NCBI RefSeq assembly: GCF_001750105.1
Contig: NZ_CP014143.1
Coordinates: 1,851,001-1,915,000 of the forward strand
DNA length: 64,000 bases
DNA from: Microbulbifer aggregans
GTDB lineage: Bacteria; Pseudomonadota; Gammaproteobacteria; Pseudomonadales; Cellvibrionaceae
Direction of reading: 5' to 3'
Positions 48,262 to 57,303 of the stretch are shown piece after piece. The position numbers and the translations under genes were made by a program. The notes beneath the pieces were generated by a model. The model searched no databases, was not told where the DNA came from, and saw only the letters and a list, made by a program, of their open reading frames with translations. Numbering within the stretch: position 1 is the stretch's first letter; each line of letters starts with the position of its first letter.

Positions 48262-49077
48262 TCAGGAAAAAGTGTGGCTGTCGTCGGGGAAGATGCCGTT
48301 TTTCACATCGGCGGCATACTTGTGCAGTGCACCGGGGATATCTCCGGCTTCGACAAGAAAGTTCTTGGAAAACTTCGGCGGCTTTTCCGTGAGGCCGAGG
48401 ATGTCGTTGATCACCAGTACCTGGGCGTCGGTATCGCGGCCCGCGCCGATACCGATGGTGGGCATGGAAACACTGTCGGTTATGCGTTTTGCCAATTGTG
48501 TCGGCACGCACTCGAGTACCAGCAAGTCGGCTCCCGCCTCGTCCAGCTCCGCTGCATCGCTGAGGATCTGTCCGGCGGTGTCCTCGTCCCGGCCCTGCAC
48601 GCGGAAGCCGCCCAGCTTGTGAACGGATTGCGGGGTAAGGCCCAGGTGTGCGCAGACGGGAATGCCGCGGTCGGTGAGAATCTTGACGGTTTCTGCCAGC
48701 CAGGCGCCGCCCTCGATTTTCACCATGTGGGCGCCCGCCTGCATGATACGGGTGGCGTTGGTGAGTGCCTGCTCCGGTGTGGCGTAAGTCATAAACGGCA
48801 TGTCACCCATGATGAGGGATTTCTTGTTGCCGCGGGCCACCGCCTCCACGTGGTAGATCATCTGCTCCATGGTGACGGGGATGGTGCTGTCATAGCCGAG
48901 TACGGTCATACCGAGGGAGTCGCCGACCAGTACCGCCTCTACACCGGTACGCTGCGCCATGGCAGCCATGGGTGCATCGTAGAGGGCCACCGTGATGAAT
49001 TTCTCCCCATCCGCTTTCATCTTGCGCAGTGTCTGCACAGTAATGGGTTTACTCAGTTCGCTCGGTTTATACGGCAT
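48262..49077 (-). CDS. panB: 3-methyl-2-oxobutanoate hydroxymethyltransferase
   Basis: The protein has 271 residues. The ATG at 49077 is preferred; a TTG at 49086 in frame overlaps the upstream gene and sits too close to the GGGA site. Motifs of PanB are clear: 'VLVGDSLGMTVLGYDST' (with a Mg ligand Asp), 'LIMGDMPFMTYATPEQALT', 'MVKIEGG' and 'IGIGAGRDTDAQVLV'. The enzyme adds a hydroxymethyl group from methylene-THF to ketoisovalerate, the first committed step of pantothenate (CoA) synthesis. panC, which often follows directly, is not present here. Confidence 0.97.
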   Translation of the reverse strand: MPYKPSELSKPITVQTLRKMKADGEKFITVALYDAPMAAMAQRTGVEAVLVGDSLGMTVLGYDSTIPVTMEQMIYHVEAVARGNKKSLIMGDMPFMTYATPEQALTNATRIMQAGAHMVKIEGGAWLAETVKILTDRGIPVCAHLGLTPQSVHKLGGFRVQGRDEDTAGQILSDAAELDEAGADLLVLECVPTQLAKRITDSVSMPTIGIGAGRDTDAQVLVINDILGLTEKPPKFSKNFLVEAGDIPGALHKYAADVKNGIFPDDSHTFS

Positions 49078-49082
49078 GGCGA

Positions 49083-49769
49083 TCAAATTCCCGGGTTGTA
49101 GTAGTGGCGACCGCTGTTGATGGTAAGCATGTATTCCACCAGCTGCCGGTAGTCGTCGGGCCGATCGACGATGTCGATATCCTCGCTATTGACGATCAAC
49201 AGCGGTGCCCCGTCATAGTAGTGGAAGAAGTTGGTGTAGGCTTCGTTCAGCAGCGCCAGGTAATCGTTGCTGATCGACTTCTCGGCGGCGATACCACGGT
49301 TGCGGATGCGCTCCTGTAACACATTGAGGGGGGCCTGAAGATAAATCACCAGATCGGGCTTCGGTGCCTGCAGGGTGAGGTGGTGGTACACCTCCCGATA
49401 CAGGGCGAGCTCATCGGCATCCAGGGTTACTTCAGCAAACAGCTGGTCTTTTTCGATCAGGAAGTCGGATACCCGCACCGGTTTAAACAGGTCGTCCTGT
49501 CGCAGTGCCTGAATCTGCTGCGAACGCTGGAGCAGGAAGTGCAGCTGGGTGGGCAGCGCGGCGCTCTTGGCGTCGCGGTAGAATCGCTCGAGGAACGGGT
49601 TGTCCTCGGGCAGCTCCAGCAGGGTGTCGTAATTGAAGGTAGCGGCGAGCTTTTTCGCCAGGGTGGTCTTACCTACGCCGATATTGCCTTCAACAGCAAT
49701 AAAGCGGGGCAACTCCCGGTCCGCGAGATTCAGCTCCTGTAATAGCGTATCGGTGTGCTCTGGTGACAC
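49083..49769 (-). CDS. Deoxynucleoside kinase family protein
   Basis: The protein has 228 residues from a GTG start with AAGGAG about nine bases upstream. The P-loop 'GNIGVGKTTLAK' lies at about residues 29-40. 'LPEDNPFLERFY' and 'RNRGIAAEKSISNDYL' fit the deoxyadenosine/deoxynucleoside kinase fold. Such kinases phosphorylate deoxynucleosides in salvage. The gene stops six bases before the panB start, and folK lies 101 bases upstream; this order (folK, kinase, panB) is common in gammaproteobacteria. The specificity cannot be told from sequence. Confidence 0.88.
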   Translation of the reverse strand: MSPEHTDTLLQELNLADRELPRFIAVEGNIGVGKTTLAKKLAATFNYDTLLELPEDNPFLERFYRDAKSAALPTQLHFLLQRSQQIQALRQDDLFKPVRVSDFLIEKDQLFAEVTLDADELALYREVYHHLTLQAPKPDLVIYLQAPLNVLQERIRNRGIAAEKSISNDYLALLNEAYTNFFHYYDGAPLLIVNSEDIDIVDRPDDYRQLVEYMLTINSGRHYYNPGI

Positions 49770-49870
49770 TGGCGGTTACTCCTTGATCTTATCGTTACCG
49801 CAGTCGGCTCCGTCTACTGTATCGCAGTTGGAGCTTTCAGAATTTTTTATTGTCGTCTGATGCTGACAGC

Positions 49871-50353
49871 TTACCCCAATTTTTCCAGACGGTTTTGGGG
49901 GCATGCCCGCAGCAGTTCCTGAATGGATTCCCCGGTCGGCAGGGTGAGGGCTCGCGCCAGTTCAGCAAGCGGCACCAGTACAAAGTTACGTTCACCAATG
50001 CGAGGGTGGGGGATCTGGAGGCGGTCGGTGCGGATGGTCTCCTGCCCGAAAAGCAGGATGTCCAGGTCGAGGGTGCGGGCGCCCCAGCGTACCGAGCGCT
50101 CGCGACCGTGATCAGCCTCAATTGCCTGCAGCGCATCCAGTAACGCTTCCGCGTCCAGCCCTGTCTCCAGCTCGGCCACGGCATTGATATAGTCAGGCTG
50201 GTCGCCGGGTCCTACCGGTGCGCTCAGGTAAAAACTGGAACAGCGCAGCACGCGGGTCTGTGCCACTGCATCCATCGACTTCAGGGCGCCACGGAGTTGT
50301 TGTTCCGGGTTGGCGAGGTTGCTGCCAAGGCCAATAAAAACATTGCCAGTCAC
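49871..50353 (-). CDS. folK: 2-amino-4-hydroxy-6-hydroxymethyldihydropteridine diphosphokinase
   Basis: The protein has 160 residues from a GTG start. HPPK motifs are present: 'VFIGLGSNLANPEQQL', 'WGARTLDLDILLFG' (with the Mg-binding Asp pair) and 'IPHPRIGERNFVLVPLAEL'. It transfers pyrophosphate from ATP to the pterin in folate synthesis. It starts six bases after the pcnB stop, so the pair is co-transcribed, as in E. coli and Pseudomonas. Confidence 0.96.
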   Translation of the reverse strand: MTGNVFIGLGSNLANPEQQLRGALKSMDAVAQTRVLRCSSFYLSAPVGPGDQPDYINAVAELETGLDAEALLDALQAIEADHGRERSVRWGARTLDLDILLFGQETIRTDRLQIPHPRIGERNFVLVPLAELARALTLPTGESIQELLRACPQNRLEKLG

Positions 50354-50359
50354 CGCAAG

Positions 50360-51709
50360 TCACTCCGCCTTGGGGCGTCGACGTCTGCCTCCACGGGAGC
50401 CACGGCCGCGCCGACGTCCGCCACCACTGCGCTGGACCTTGCTCACCAGCTGCGCGCGGCCTTCCTCATCTGCTTCCTGGAAGTCGGTCCACCACTGTCC
50501 CAGACCGGGCTCAATCTCACCGCACTGCTCTCGTAGCAGCAGGAAGTCGTAGGCGGCCCGGAAGCGGGGGTGTTCACTGAGGCGCTGGGCGCGATTGCCA
50601 TTACGCTGTGGCAGGCGCAGCTGCAGGTCCCAGATTTCCCGCATGGGAATGGAGAAGCGCTTGGGGATGGCGGTGTGCGTCAGCTGGGCGCTGACGACCT
50701 TTTGCGCCGCCTGCGCTAAAGCAGGGACCGGGGGAGTGCCGTGATCCTGCAGGTGTTGCTGCTCGTTGCGCACGGCTGGCCACAAGAGCGCACCATAGAG
50801 AAATGCGGGGGTGACGCGTCTGTCTTCCCGGATGCGTTGATCCGTATTGCGCAGAGCCAGCCGGGTCAGTTCGAGGGCGGCGGGATCCTTCAGGGCAGCG
50901 GCATTCCCGGGGAACAGGTGCTCCCAGAGGCGGTACTGGCGGAGCAGCTCGAAAGTGCGCTCGCCATGCCCGGCCATCAGCAACTTGAGCACCTCATCGA
51001 ACAGTCGCGCCGGGGCGATGTTGCGCAGCAGTGGTGCCAGCTCCTTGAGGGGAGTGGCAGTGTGCTCTTCAATCTCGAAATCCAGCTTGGCAGCGAAGCG
51101 TACCGCCCGCAGCATCCGCACCGGATCTTCTTTATAGCGGGTGGCAGGATCGCCGATCATGCGGATCAGGCGTTCGCGAATGTCGTGCACCCCACCGGTG
51201 TAATCGTGCACCTCAAAGCCCTTGGTGGTGTAGTAGAGGGCGTTGACGGTGAAGTCGCGGCGGGCGGCGTCACTGGCCAGGTCGCCGTAGACGTTGTCCC
51301 GCAGCAGCATGCCGTGCTCGGACTGCTGGGCTTCGTGCTCTTCGCCTTCGCTGTGGTGACCGCGGAAGGTGGTGACTTCAATGATTTCCCGCCCGATCCG
51401 GGCGTGAAGGATGCGGAAGCGGCGGCCGACAATCCGGGCGCCGCGGAAGAGCTCCTTAGCTTGTTCCGGGGTGGCGTCTGTGGCGACGTCGAAGTCCTTC
51501 GGGTGCCCGCCGAGCATCAGGTCGCGTACACCGCCTCCGACGATATAGGCCTCGAAACCAGCGTCCTGGAGCCGCTTCATCACGGTGAGGGCGGCGCGGC
51601 TGATCTCCTTGCGGGAAATATTGTGGTCTCCGCGTGGCACGATTCGAGGGCCACTCGGTTCAGATGGCTTGCGCCAGCGTTTGATAGTACTAATCAGGGA
51701 GTTGAGCAT
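50360..51709 (-). CDS. pcnB: Poly(A) polymerase I
   Basis: The protein has 449 residues from the ATG at 51709. A GTG at 51781 would add 24 residues absent from E. coli PcnB, and the chosen start gives the usual distance to the 'ISRKEIS' segment. The nucleotidyltransferase core shows 'YIVGGGVRDLMLGGHPKDFDVAT' (catalytic Asp pair) and 'VNALYYTTKGFEVHDYTGGV'. The C-terminus is rich in Arg and Gly. PcnB adds A tails to RNA 3' ends to speed decay. The gene follows the candidate CrcZ-like RNA. Confidence 0.95.
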   Translation of the reverse strand: MLNSLISTIKRWRKPSEPSGPRIVPRGDHNISRKEISRAALTVMKRLQDAGFEAYIVGGGVRDLMLGGHPKDFDVATDATPEQAKELFRGARIVGRRFRILHARIGREIIEVTTFRGHHSEGEEHEAQQSEHGMLLRDNVYGDLASDAARRDFTVNALYYTTKGFEVHDYTGGVHDIRERLIRMIGDPATRYKEDPVRMLRAVRFAAKLDFEIEEHTATPLKELAPLLRNIAPARLFDEVLKLLMAGHGERTFELLRQYRLWEHLFPGNAAALKDPAALELTRLALRNTDQRIREDRRVTPAFLYGALLWPAVRNEQQHLQDHGTPPVPALAQAAQKVVSAQLTHTAIPKRFSIPMREIWDLQLRLPQRNGNRAQRLSEHPRFRAAYDFLLLREQCGEIEPGLGQWWTDFQEADEEGRAQLVSKVQRSGGGRRRGRGSRGGRRRRPKAE

Positions 51710-51829
51710 ACGGCTGTCTGTCTTGACTGCTGCCAGCGCGATGTGGCGTGGGGGTATCCCATTGGAGGCGGATTCTACCACAGCTGCGACAGGAGTCAGA
51801 TTTTGACAGCGTCTTTGGGATGGGCTGTC

Positions 51830-52150
51830 ACACAGAAAAGAAGGAAGGGAGGGAATTATTCTTATTTGGATGAAGGCAGCGGCTTCCTTGCGCTCTCAAT
51901 TTGCTTCTAGCAAACACCCTCTCCCAGGTACAAAACAGTCAGTTTGTAACGCGCTTGTTATTCTTGTTGTCTTCTTTCTCTTATTGTTATTTTTTATTGT
52001 TATTGTTCTTCTCGGCTTGGTCCCTGTTTGCTTTTATTTTCGACCGCGCCGTCATTTTTATTCTTATTGTGTGTCGCCCGCTTATTGTTGAATGTTATTA
52101 GGGCTTAGGTTGCCATTTATTTTTATTCTTGGCTGTTCTTCTTGTTTGCA
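51830..52150 (-). ncRNA. crcZ: CrcZ-like small RNA (ends approximate)
   Basis: The interval between cbrB and pcnB holds no gene but is very rich in A-A-N triplets on the minus strand. Stretches include AACAATAACAATAAAAAATA within 51981-52010, AACAAGAAGAAC (52134-52145), AATAAAAATAAAT near 52115-52127, AATAAGAATAAAAATGAC (52053-52070) and AAATAAGAATAATTCC (51853-51868). In Pseudomonas, CrcZ lies at exactly this place, is made from a CbrB-activated sigma-54 promoter, and uses such motifs to bind the distal face of Hfq and relieve Crc-Hfq repression. A matching sigma-54 promoter is at 52161-52176. The 5' end near 52150 is inferred from it. The 3' end is uncertain because no clear terminator is seen. 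Confidence 0.75.
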
Positions 52151-52160
52151 CTAGAGATAA

Positions 52161-52176
52161 AGCACTTAGCGTGCCA
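52161..52176 (-). promoter_or_regulatory. Sigma-54 promoter of the CrcZ-like RNA
   Basis: The minus strand reads TGGCACG-CTAA-GTGCT, with GG at 52175-52174 and GC at 52163-52162, ten bases apart, as required for sigma-54. It differs from the consensus TGGCACG-N4-TTGCA by the first base of the -12 box and the final T. Confidence 0.8.
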
Positions 52177-52271
52177 ACTTTTAAAAAGCCTTTGAAAACA
52201 AGCACTTAGAATTTTAAAGAATTGTAAGGCGCCAAATAACAAGTCTCTCGCGTTACGGATAGCGCGCTAGT

Positions 52272-52327
52272 TGTTACTCCTGATGAGACCCGGGTAACAC
52301 TTTGGGTTCCGCAGGATTCGGGTAACA
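52272..52327. promoter_or_regulatory. Candidate CbrB enhancer half-sites
   Basis: Three half-sites lie about 100-165 bases upstream of the sigma-54 promoter: TGTTAC (52272-52277), GTAACA (52294-52299) and GTAACA (52322-52327). From memory, TGTTAC/GTAACA pairs are the reported Pseudomonas CbrB sites; this was not checked. Position and spacing suit an activator of sigma-54. Confidence 0.65.
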
Positions 52328-52461
52328 GTTCCCGCTCCGGTAGTTATGTCAGTTAGGGCAGGTGTGGCTGATTTCGGCCTCCGCGAGAGGGGGTGGCGGC
52401 TGCTTCGTGGTTTAAAAAGGCTTACAAAAATGAATTGCGGCGAGCGCCTGGGGGAGCGGCA

Positions 52462-52484
52462 CCACCGACAGAGACTGCCGGTGG
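52462..52484 (-). terminator. Hairpin after cbrB
   Basis: A 10-bp stem with one G:U pair (CCACCGGCAG, TCT, CTGTCGGTGG on the minus strand) lies about 40 bases past the cbrB stop. No T-run follows, so some read-through into the small RNA region is likely. Confidence 0.5.
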
Positions 52485-52523
52485 CTGATGGAGAGAGATG
52501 TCTGGGGAAGAGCAGCCGGAAAA

Positions 52524-53912
52524 CTAAGCCTCTGCGGCAGTGCGGCTCTTCTTCTTGCGCGGAATTCCCAGTTTCTGGCGGCGTTCCCACAGGCACTTGC
52601 GGCTGACGCCCAGCTTCTTGGCCAGCTCGGTCTCGCTCATGGTGTCCTGATGTTCCAGCACGAAGCGGGCAAAGTAGTCTTCCAGAGAGAGATCCTCACG
52701 GGGATCCGTGTGCAGGCTGCGCGGGCGGCGCTCGGGATCTGCCTCGTCGACCGGTACCAGGTCCAGGTCGATATCGAGGGTGTCATGGTCGATTTCGGTG
52801 CTGTGGTCGTCGGTGAGGATGACGGCGCGCTGGATGGCGTTTTCCAGCTCGCGCACGTTGCCCGGCCAGGTGTAGGTCGTCACGGCCTGAATGGCTTCCG
52901 GGGACAGTTTCAGTGTCGGGCGCTCCACTCGGGCGCAAAACTTCTCCAGCAGGGATTCGGCGATCGTCAGCACATCCTTACCGCGCTCGCGCAGTGGGGG
53001 CAGTGTCATTTGCACCACGTTAATGCGGTAATAAAGGTCTTCGCGGAATTTGTGTTCGCTGGCCAGCTGGCGCAGGTTGCGGTGGGTAGCTGCGACCAGG
53101 CGCACATCCACCTTGCGGGATTCCACTGCACCAATGGGGCGCACTTCCCCTTCCTGTAGCACCCGAAGCAGGCGAGCCTGGGCTTCCAGTGGCAGTTCGC
53201 CAATCTCGTCGAGAAAAAGCGTGCCGCCATCAGCGGCGGCCACCAGGCCTTCCCGGGCAGTCTGGGCGCCGGTGAACGCCCCTTTCTCGTGACCGAAAAG
53301 CTCCGCCTCGATCAGCGTTTCCGGGATCGCCGCACAGTTAACCGAGATCAGCGGTTTGCCGGCGCGTCGGCTCTGCTCGTGGATGGCGCGGGCCACCAGT
53401 TCCTTACCGGTACCGGTTTCACCATGCACCAGTACGGTGGCATCCGTCGGCGCGACCTTGTTGATGCGGGCATACAGCTCGCGCATGACAGGGCTGTCAC
53501 CGATCATACCGGCAATGGCACGTCCCTGGCTGCGAGCCGTTGGCGCCTGGGCGCGGCTCTGTTCGGCCTTGCCGATCACCCGGCGCACGGTGGCGATCAT
53601 CTCGTCGTGGTCAAACGGTTTGGCGATGTAATCCGCGGCGCCCATACGCATAGAGTCCACCGCGGAGCGGAGGCTGGCATAGCTGGTCATGATCAGGACC
53701 GGCACGTCGCCCGCCAGTTTCAGCAGGTCGGTGCCTGGTGCGCCGGGCAGGCGCAGGTCGGAGATGATCAGATCCACTTCCGTGAGGCGGTACTTGGTTG
53801 TTGCCTCGCGCACAGAGCCAGCTTCGCTGACCCGGTAGCGATGGCGCTCCAGCAGCTTGCGCAACGCCGTCCGGATAATGGCTTCATCTTCGACGATCAG
53901 GATGTGGCTCAT
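52524..53912 (-). CDS. cbrB: Sigma-54-dependent response regulator CbrB
   Basis: The protein has 462 residues. The receiver domain has phospho-acceptor Asp52 ('[10 protein letters not shown]'). The AAA+ domain has Walker A 'GETGTGK' at 164-170, the sigma-54 contact loop 'GAFTGA' at 211-216 and '[20 protein letters not shown]' (Walker B). A Fis-type helix-turn-helix lies at about 410-450 ('[20 protein letters not shown]'). Location next to an SSS-type histidine kinase and before pcnB identifies CbrB, which controls carbon/nitrogen use and, in Pseudomonas, activates crcZ. The enhancer and promoter sites just downstream support the same wiring here. Confidence 0.92.
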   Translation of the reverse strand: MSHILIVEDEAIIRTALRKLLERHRYRVSEAGSVREATTKYRLTEVDLIISDLRLPGAPGTDLLKLAGDVPVLIMTSYASLRSAVDSMRMGAADYIAKPFDHDEMIATVRRVIGKAEQSRAQAPTARSQGRAIAGMIGDSPVMRELYARINKVAPTDATVLVHGETGTGKELVARAIHEQSRRAGKPLISVNCAAIPETLIEAELFGHEKGAFTGAQTAREGLVAAADGGTLFLDEIGELPLEAQARLLRVLQEGEVRPIGAVESRKVDVRLVAATHRNLRQLASEHKFREDLYYRINVVQMTLPPLRERGKDVLTIAESLLEKFCARVERPTLKLSPEAIQAVTTYTWPGNVRELENAIQRAVILTDDHSTEIDHDTLDIDLDLVPVDEADPERRPRSLHTDPREDLSLEDYFARFVLEHQDTMSETELAKKLGVSRKCLWERRQKLGIPRKKKSRTAAEA

Positions 53913-54057
53913 GTGTTACGCCTGGTTACAAAACAAACAATGAACGCCTAGTTTTACCTGCAGCGCGTTTCGATGCAACCCATTTGGCGGGTTTGCACAC
54001 CTGCACTGTGTCGCCCGACTCCTCCGTAATCCGCATCAGCACTGGCGGACTGTTTGG

Positions 54058-57015
54058 TCACAAAGGTAGCTGAACGACAAATCTGGCGCCGCGGTCAGTC
54101 TCTGGATTGGCGGGACTGACCAGTTCCAGCTGTCCGCCGTGCTCTTCGACAATGCTGTAGACCATGGCCAGACCGAGCCCGGTGCCTTCACCGGGCTCCT
54201 TGGTGGTGAAGAATGGCTCCAGGATACGATCCCGGTGCTGTGCCGAGATTCCGGGGCCGTCGTCGGTGACAGCGACACAGGCACAACCGGCGTGCCGGTA
54301 GCCGTCGATCTGGATGTTGCCGCCGTCGGGGCTGGCATCTCGGGCGTTGCTGAGCAGGTTGATGAATACCTGGATCAGGCGCTGGTTATCCCCTAGGGCG
54401 ATCAGGTCTTCGGGTACCGCGTTGGTAAAGGTGACCTGGGTCTTATCCCGCTGTAGGGAGAGCAATTGCACCGCCTCCTCGACGCAGGAGTAGAGGTCCA
54501 CTGGTGCCCGCTCGCTCTCCTCCTGGCTGCCACTGTGCGAGAAGTTCACCAGGGAGTGCACGATGCGGCTGATACGCTGGGTCTGGCTGAGAATCTGGTC
54601 GGCGGTATCGTGCACCTCTGCCGAGTCGGACTCGAAGTGGAGGTTCTGTGCCAGGCAGGCGATGCCGGTGACCGGATTGCCCACCTCGTGCGCCACCCCG
54701 GCCGCAAGGCGGCCCACCGAGGCGAGTCGTTCGCTGTGGATGAGCTCCTGCTCGAGGATCTGGGTCTCAGTGATGTCCTCGATCAGTAGCATCTGGCCGT
54801 CGCCGCGCTCGTTGCGGGCTTTGCCGGCGCGGGTGCTTTTCATCCGGGTTTTGTGCAGGTTGAGCCAGTGGCTGTTGCCGGCAATGCTCACCTGGCGCTT
54901 GAACATGCTGTCCTCTGTCGAGCCGGCAAACTCGGTCAGCAGTCCGCGCCAGGGTTCAGCGAGGTAGTCGAGCTTCGAGCCAATTACCTCGCTGGCGGCG
55001 ATGCCGGTGAGGTCCTGCATGGCGTAATTCCACAGCAGCAGTTCGCCGTCGCGACCCAGTGAGCAGGCGGCCATTGGCAACTCCTCGAGCATCTGCCGGT
55101 GGTACAGGCGCAGGTTGTTGAGTTCGGCGGCCAGGCCCGTGAGCTGGTTCTTGTAGCGGCTGAGGCGCGACTCGATCAGGTGGATGTCCTTGTGCGCCGG
55201 CTGGCCGCTGTCTTTGAACGGGAAATGGCGGTCAATGATCTGGCCCGCCAGTACCCGTCCCAGCAGTCCGGAGAGGTTGGCTTCCAGCTTGTCGCGCAGT
55301 TGCCGCAGGGCCAGGGGGCGGCGCTCGTCGGCGGGCAGGTTCAGCTGGCGCAGGGCACGGTTTACCTCCTGGTTGGCGGTGGTCGCCCCCAGGCTCTCTG
55401 ACAGTCGCAGACGGAAGTCGGCCGCCGAGGTCACGTCCAGCTGCAGGCGCAGGGCCTGGCTGAGGCTGTCGTCGCTGCAGAGGTCCGCGGCGTATTGCTC
55501 CAGGCTGCTGGTCTCGGTGGTCAGTGAGATGCCAACGAACAGCAGGACATTGACGGCCAGGGAGAGTGTGGTGACCTGGGTCCAGATTGTCATACCCAGC
55601 GGGACCTGGATCTCGGTGCCCGGTAGGGTGAAACCGCTCGAGCCGAGGATGGATGGCAACAGCAGGCCGCAGGCCCACACCAGCATGCCGGCTACCAGGC
55701 CGGCGATGAAGCCGCGCCGGTTGCCCTGTGGCCAGTGAATCACTGCGAAGATGCCCGGCAGGAACTGCAGTGAGGCAATGAAGGCCAGCAACGCCAGGTC
55801 GGAGAGCGACAGGCGGTTGTTGAGCAGCAGGTAGAAGGCGAAGCCGGCCAGAAACAGCGCCGCCACGAGGGCGCGGCGCAGCCACACCAGCTGCCGGTAC
55901 ATATTGTCTTCCGAGTGCCAGCGGGTGCCCGGCAGTAACCAGTGGTTCATCACCATGGTGGACAGCGCCAGCGTCATCATGACCAGTGCCCCGGTGGCGG
56001 CGGACAGGCCGCCGACAAAGGCCAGTGTGGTCAGCAGGGTAGAGCCGCTGGCGCGGGGCACGGCGAGGGCGAAATACTGCACCGGCTCCGCCACATCGAG
56101 GGCAAAGCCCGCCCACATGATCGGGAAAATCGGCAGTGCCATGAGCAACAGGAACAGGGGAAAGCCCCAGCTTGCCACCCGCAGGTTACGCGAGGCCGGT
56201 TGGTCGGCAATGCTCAGATAGAAAATGTGCGGCATCGCCACCGCAGTGGCGATAAATACCAGTAGCAGGGTGTGGGATGAGCCCTGCTGGATCGGGGCAT
56301 ACAGCACTTGCTGCATGTCGGCGTTTTCCCGCAGCCACTGGTCGAGCCCGCCAAAGCCACCGAAGACACCGTAAATTGCATAACCGCCGATCCCGAGCAG
56401 AGCCACCAGTTTGACGACTGATTCCAGTGCCATTGCGCTCGCCAGTCCGGCGCGGCGTTTACGGGTGGCTCCGTACATGCTGGTGAACACAGCCAGCAGT
56501 ACGCAGTAGAAAAAGGCGATCAGGTTCTTGCTGTTGATGCCCGCCTCGGGCAGCCCCAGAGCCGCCACGCTGTCCCGGGAAAGCAGCGCCAGTGTCTCCG
56601 CAACCGCCTGGATCTGCAGTGCGATCAGTGGCAGCAGGCCGAGCAGCATGAACAGGGTGGCCAGGGTGCCCGCCTGGCGGCTGTGGTAGCGAAACACCAG
56701 CAGGTCCGCAGGAGAGGTCAGCTGGTAACGCTGCGCCAGTCTTGCCAGGGGTTCCAGCGCCACCGGCGCAAACAGGAACATGGCACCGGTTCCCAGGTAG
56801 TAGGCGAGGACGCCATAACCATACTGCCAGGCAAGGTCGACAATGCCGTAGAAGGTCCAGGCAGACAGGGATACCCCGAGGGAAAGCACAAACACCAGCG
56901 GGTGGCGAACCCAGCGGGACGGCAGCCAGCCCTTGGACGTGGCGAAGGCGACAAAAAACAGTGCGGCAATGTAAGCGACACCGATCAGGGCGATGTGGGC
57001 GATCTCAAAGCTCAT
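54058..57015 (-). CDS. cbrA: Sodium/solute-symporter-type sensor histidine kinase CbrA
   Basis: The protein has 985 residues; P. aeruginosa CbrA is about the same length. Residues 1 to about 520 form 12-14 membrane helices of the SSS transporter type. A linker and PAS domain (about 630-760) follow, then the H-box with His776 ('[13 protein letters not shown]') and an ATPase domain with N-box '[14 protein letters not shown]', G1 'DDGPGI' and G2 '[10 protein letters not shown]'. In Pseudomonas CbrA transports histidine and signals to CbrB. The gene begins inside the end of the small cbrX-like gene. cbrB follows after 145 bases. Confidence 0.92.
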   Translation of the reverse strand: MSFEIAHIALIGVAYIAALFFVAFATSKGWLPSRWVRHPLVFVLSLGVSLSAWTFYGIVDLAWQYGYGVLAYYLGTGAMFLFAPVALEPLARLAQRYQLTSPADLLVFRYHSRQAGTLATLFMLLGLLPLIALQIQAVAETLALLSRDSVAALGLPEAGINSKNLIAFFYCVLLAVFTSMYGATRKRRAGLASAMALESVVKLVALLGIGGYAIYGVFGGFGGLDQWLRENADMQQVLYAPIQQGSSHTLLLVFIATAVAMPHIFYLSIADQPASRNLRVASWGFPLFLLLMALPIFPIMWAGFALDVAEPVQYFALAVPRASGSTLLTTLAFVGGLSAATGALVMMTLALSTMVMNHWLLPGTRWHSEDNMYRQLVWLRRALVAALFLAGFAFYLLLNNRLSLSDLALLAFIASLQFLPGIFAVIHWPQGNRRGFIAGLVAGMLVWACGLLLPSILGSSGFTLPGTEIQVPLGMTIWTQVTTLSLAVNVLLFVGISLTTETSSLEQYAADLCSDDSLSQALRLQLDVTSAADFRLRLSESLGATTANQEVNRALRQLNLPADERRPLALRQLRDKLEANLSGLLGRVLAGQIIDRHFPFKDSGQPAHKDIHLIESRLSRYKNQLTGLAAELNNLRLYHRQMLEELPMAACSLGRDGELLLWNYAMQDLTGIAASEVIGSKLDYLAEPWRGLLTEFAGSTEDSMFKRQVSIAGNSHWLNLHKTRMKSTRAGKARNERGDGQMLLIEDITETQILEQELIHSERLASVGRLAAGVAHEVGNPVTGIACLAQNLHFESDSAEVHDTADQILSQTQRISRIVHSLVNFSHSGSQEESERAPVDLYSCVEEAVQLLSLQRDKTQVTFTNAVPEDLIALGDNQRLIQVFINLLSNARDASPDGGNIQIDGYRHAGCACVAVTDDGPGISAQHRDRILEPFFTTKEPGEGTGLGLAMVYSIVEEHGGQLELVSPANPETDRGARFVVQLPL

Positions 57016-57181
57016 CGTTCTTCCGCCGCATCTGCACCAGGACCGCCAATAGGATCAGAGCAAACCAGAGAATGAAGGGCCGGTACCAGGCGCCGTCGGG
57101 ATTGATCATCCAGGTGAAAACGGTGGGGGAGAAAACATAGCCCACCAGTACCAGCAGAATCAGAAGGGTGCGGTTGCTCAT
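57005..57181 (-). CDS. cbrX: Small two-helix membrane protein upstream of cbrA (CbrX-like)
   Basis: The protein has 58 residues from the ATG at 57181. Two hydrophobic segments (about 4-24 and 33-49) are joined by 'TWMINPDGAWYRP' and the end is basic ('QMRRKNDEL'). It overlaps the cbrA start by 11 bases. As I recall, P. putida has a small gene, cbrX, in the same place whose translation is coupled to cbrA; the length and overlap fit. A longer GTG reading to 57220 lacks support. Confidence 0.75.
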   Translation of the reverse strand: MSNRTLLILLVLVGYVFSPTVFTWMINPDGAWYRPFILWFALILLAVLVQMRRKNDEL

Positions 57182-57303
57182 AGAGTCACTCGGAGCCCGG
57201 TCGCATTTCACGGTGCGCAAAAGCAGTCGTGAAACAGACCCAGGTGAAGGTCGTGCCGATCAATGGTCTTCGCCGGCGCCGAGATGGTAACGGCCGCGCC
57301 GGA

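Noticed and set aside
48274..49101. Plus-strand frame opposite panB (275 codons)
   Set aside because: Shadow of panB, whose motifs are unmistakable.
51870..52101. Short hydrophobic plus-strand frames in the A/T-rich interval
   Set aside because: Caused by T-rich sequence. No ribosome site; the minus-strand small RNA explains the composition better.
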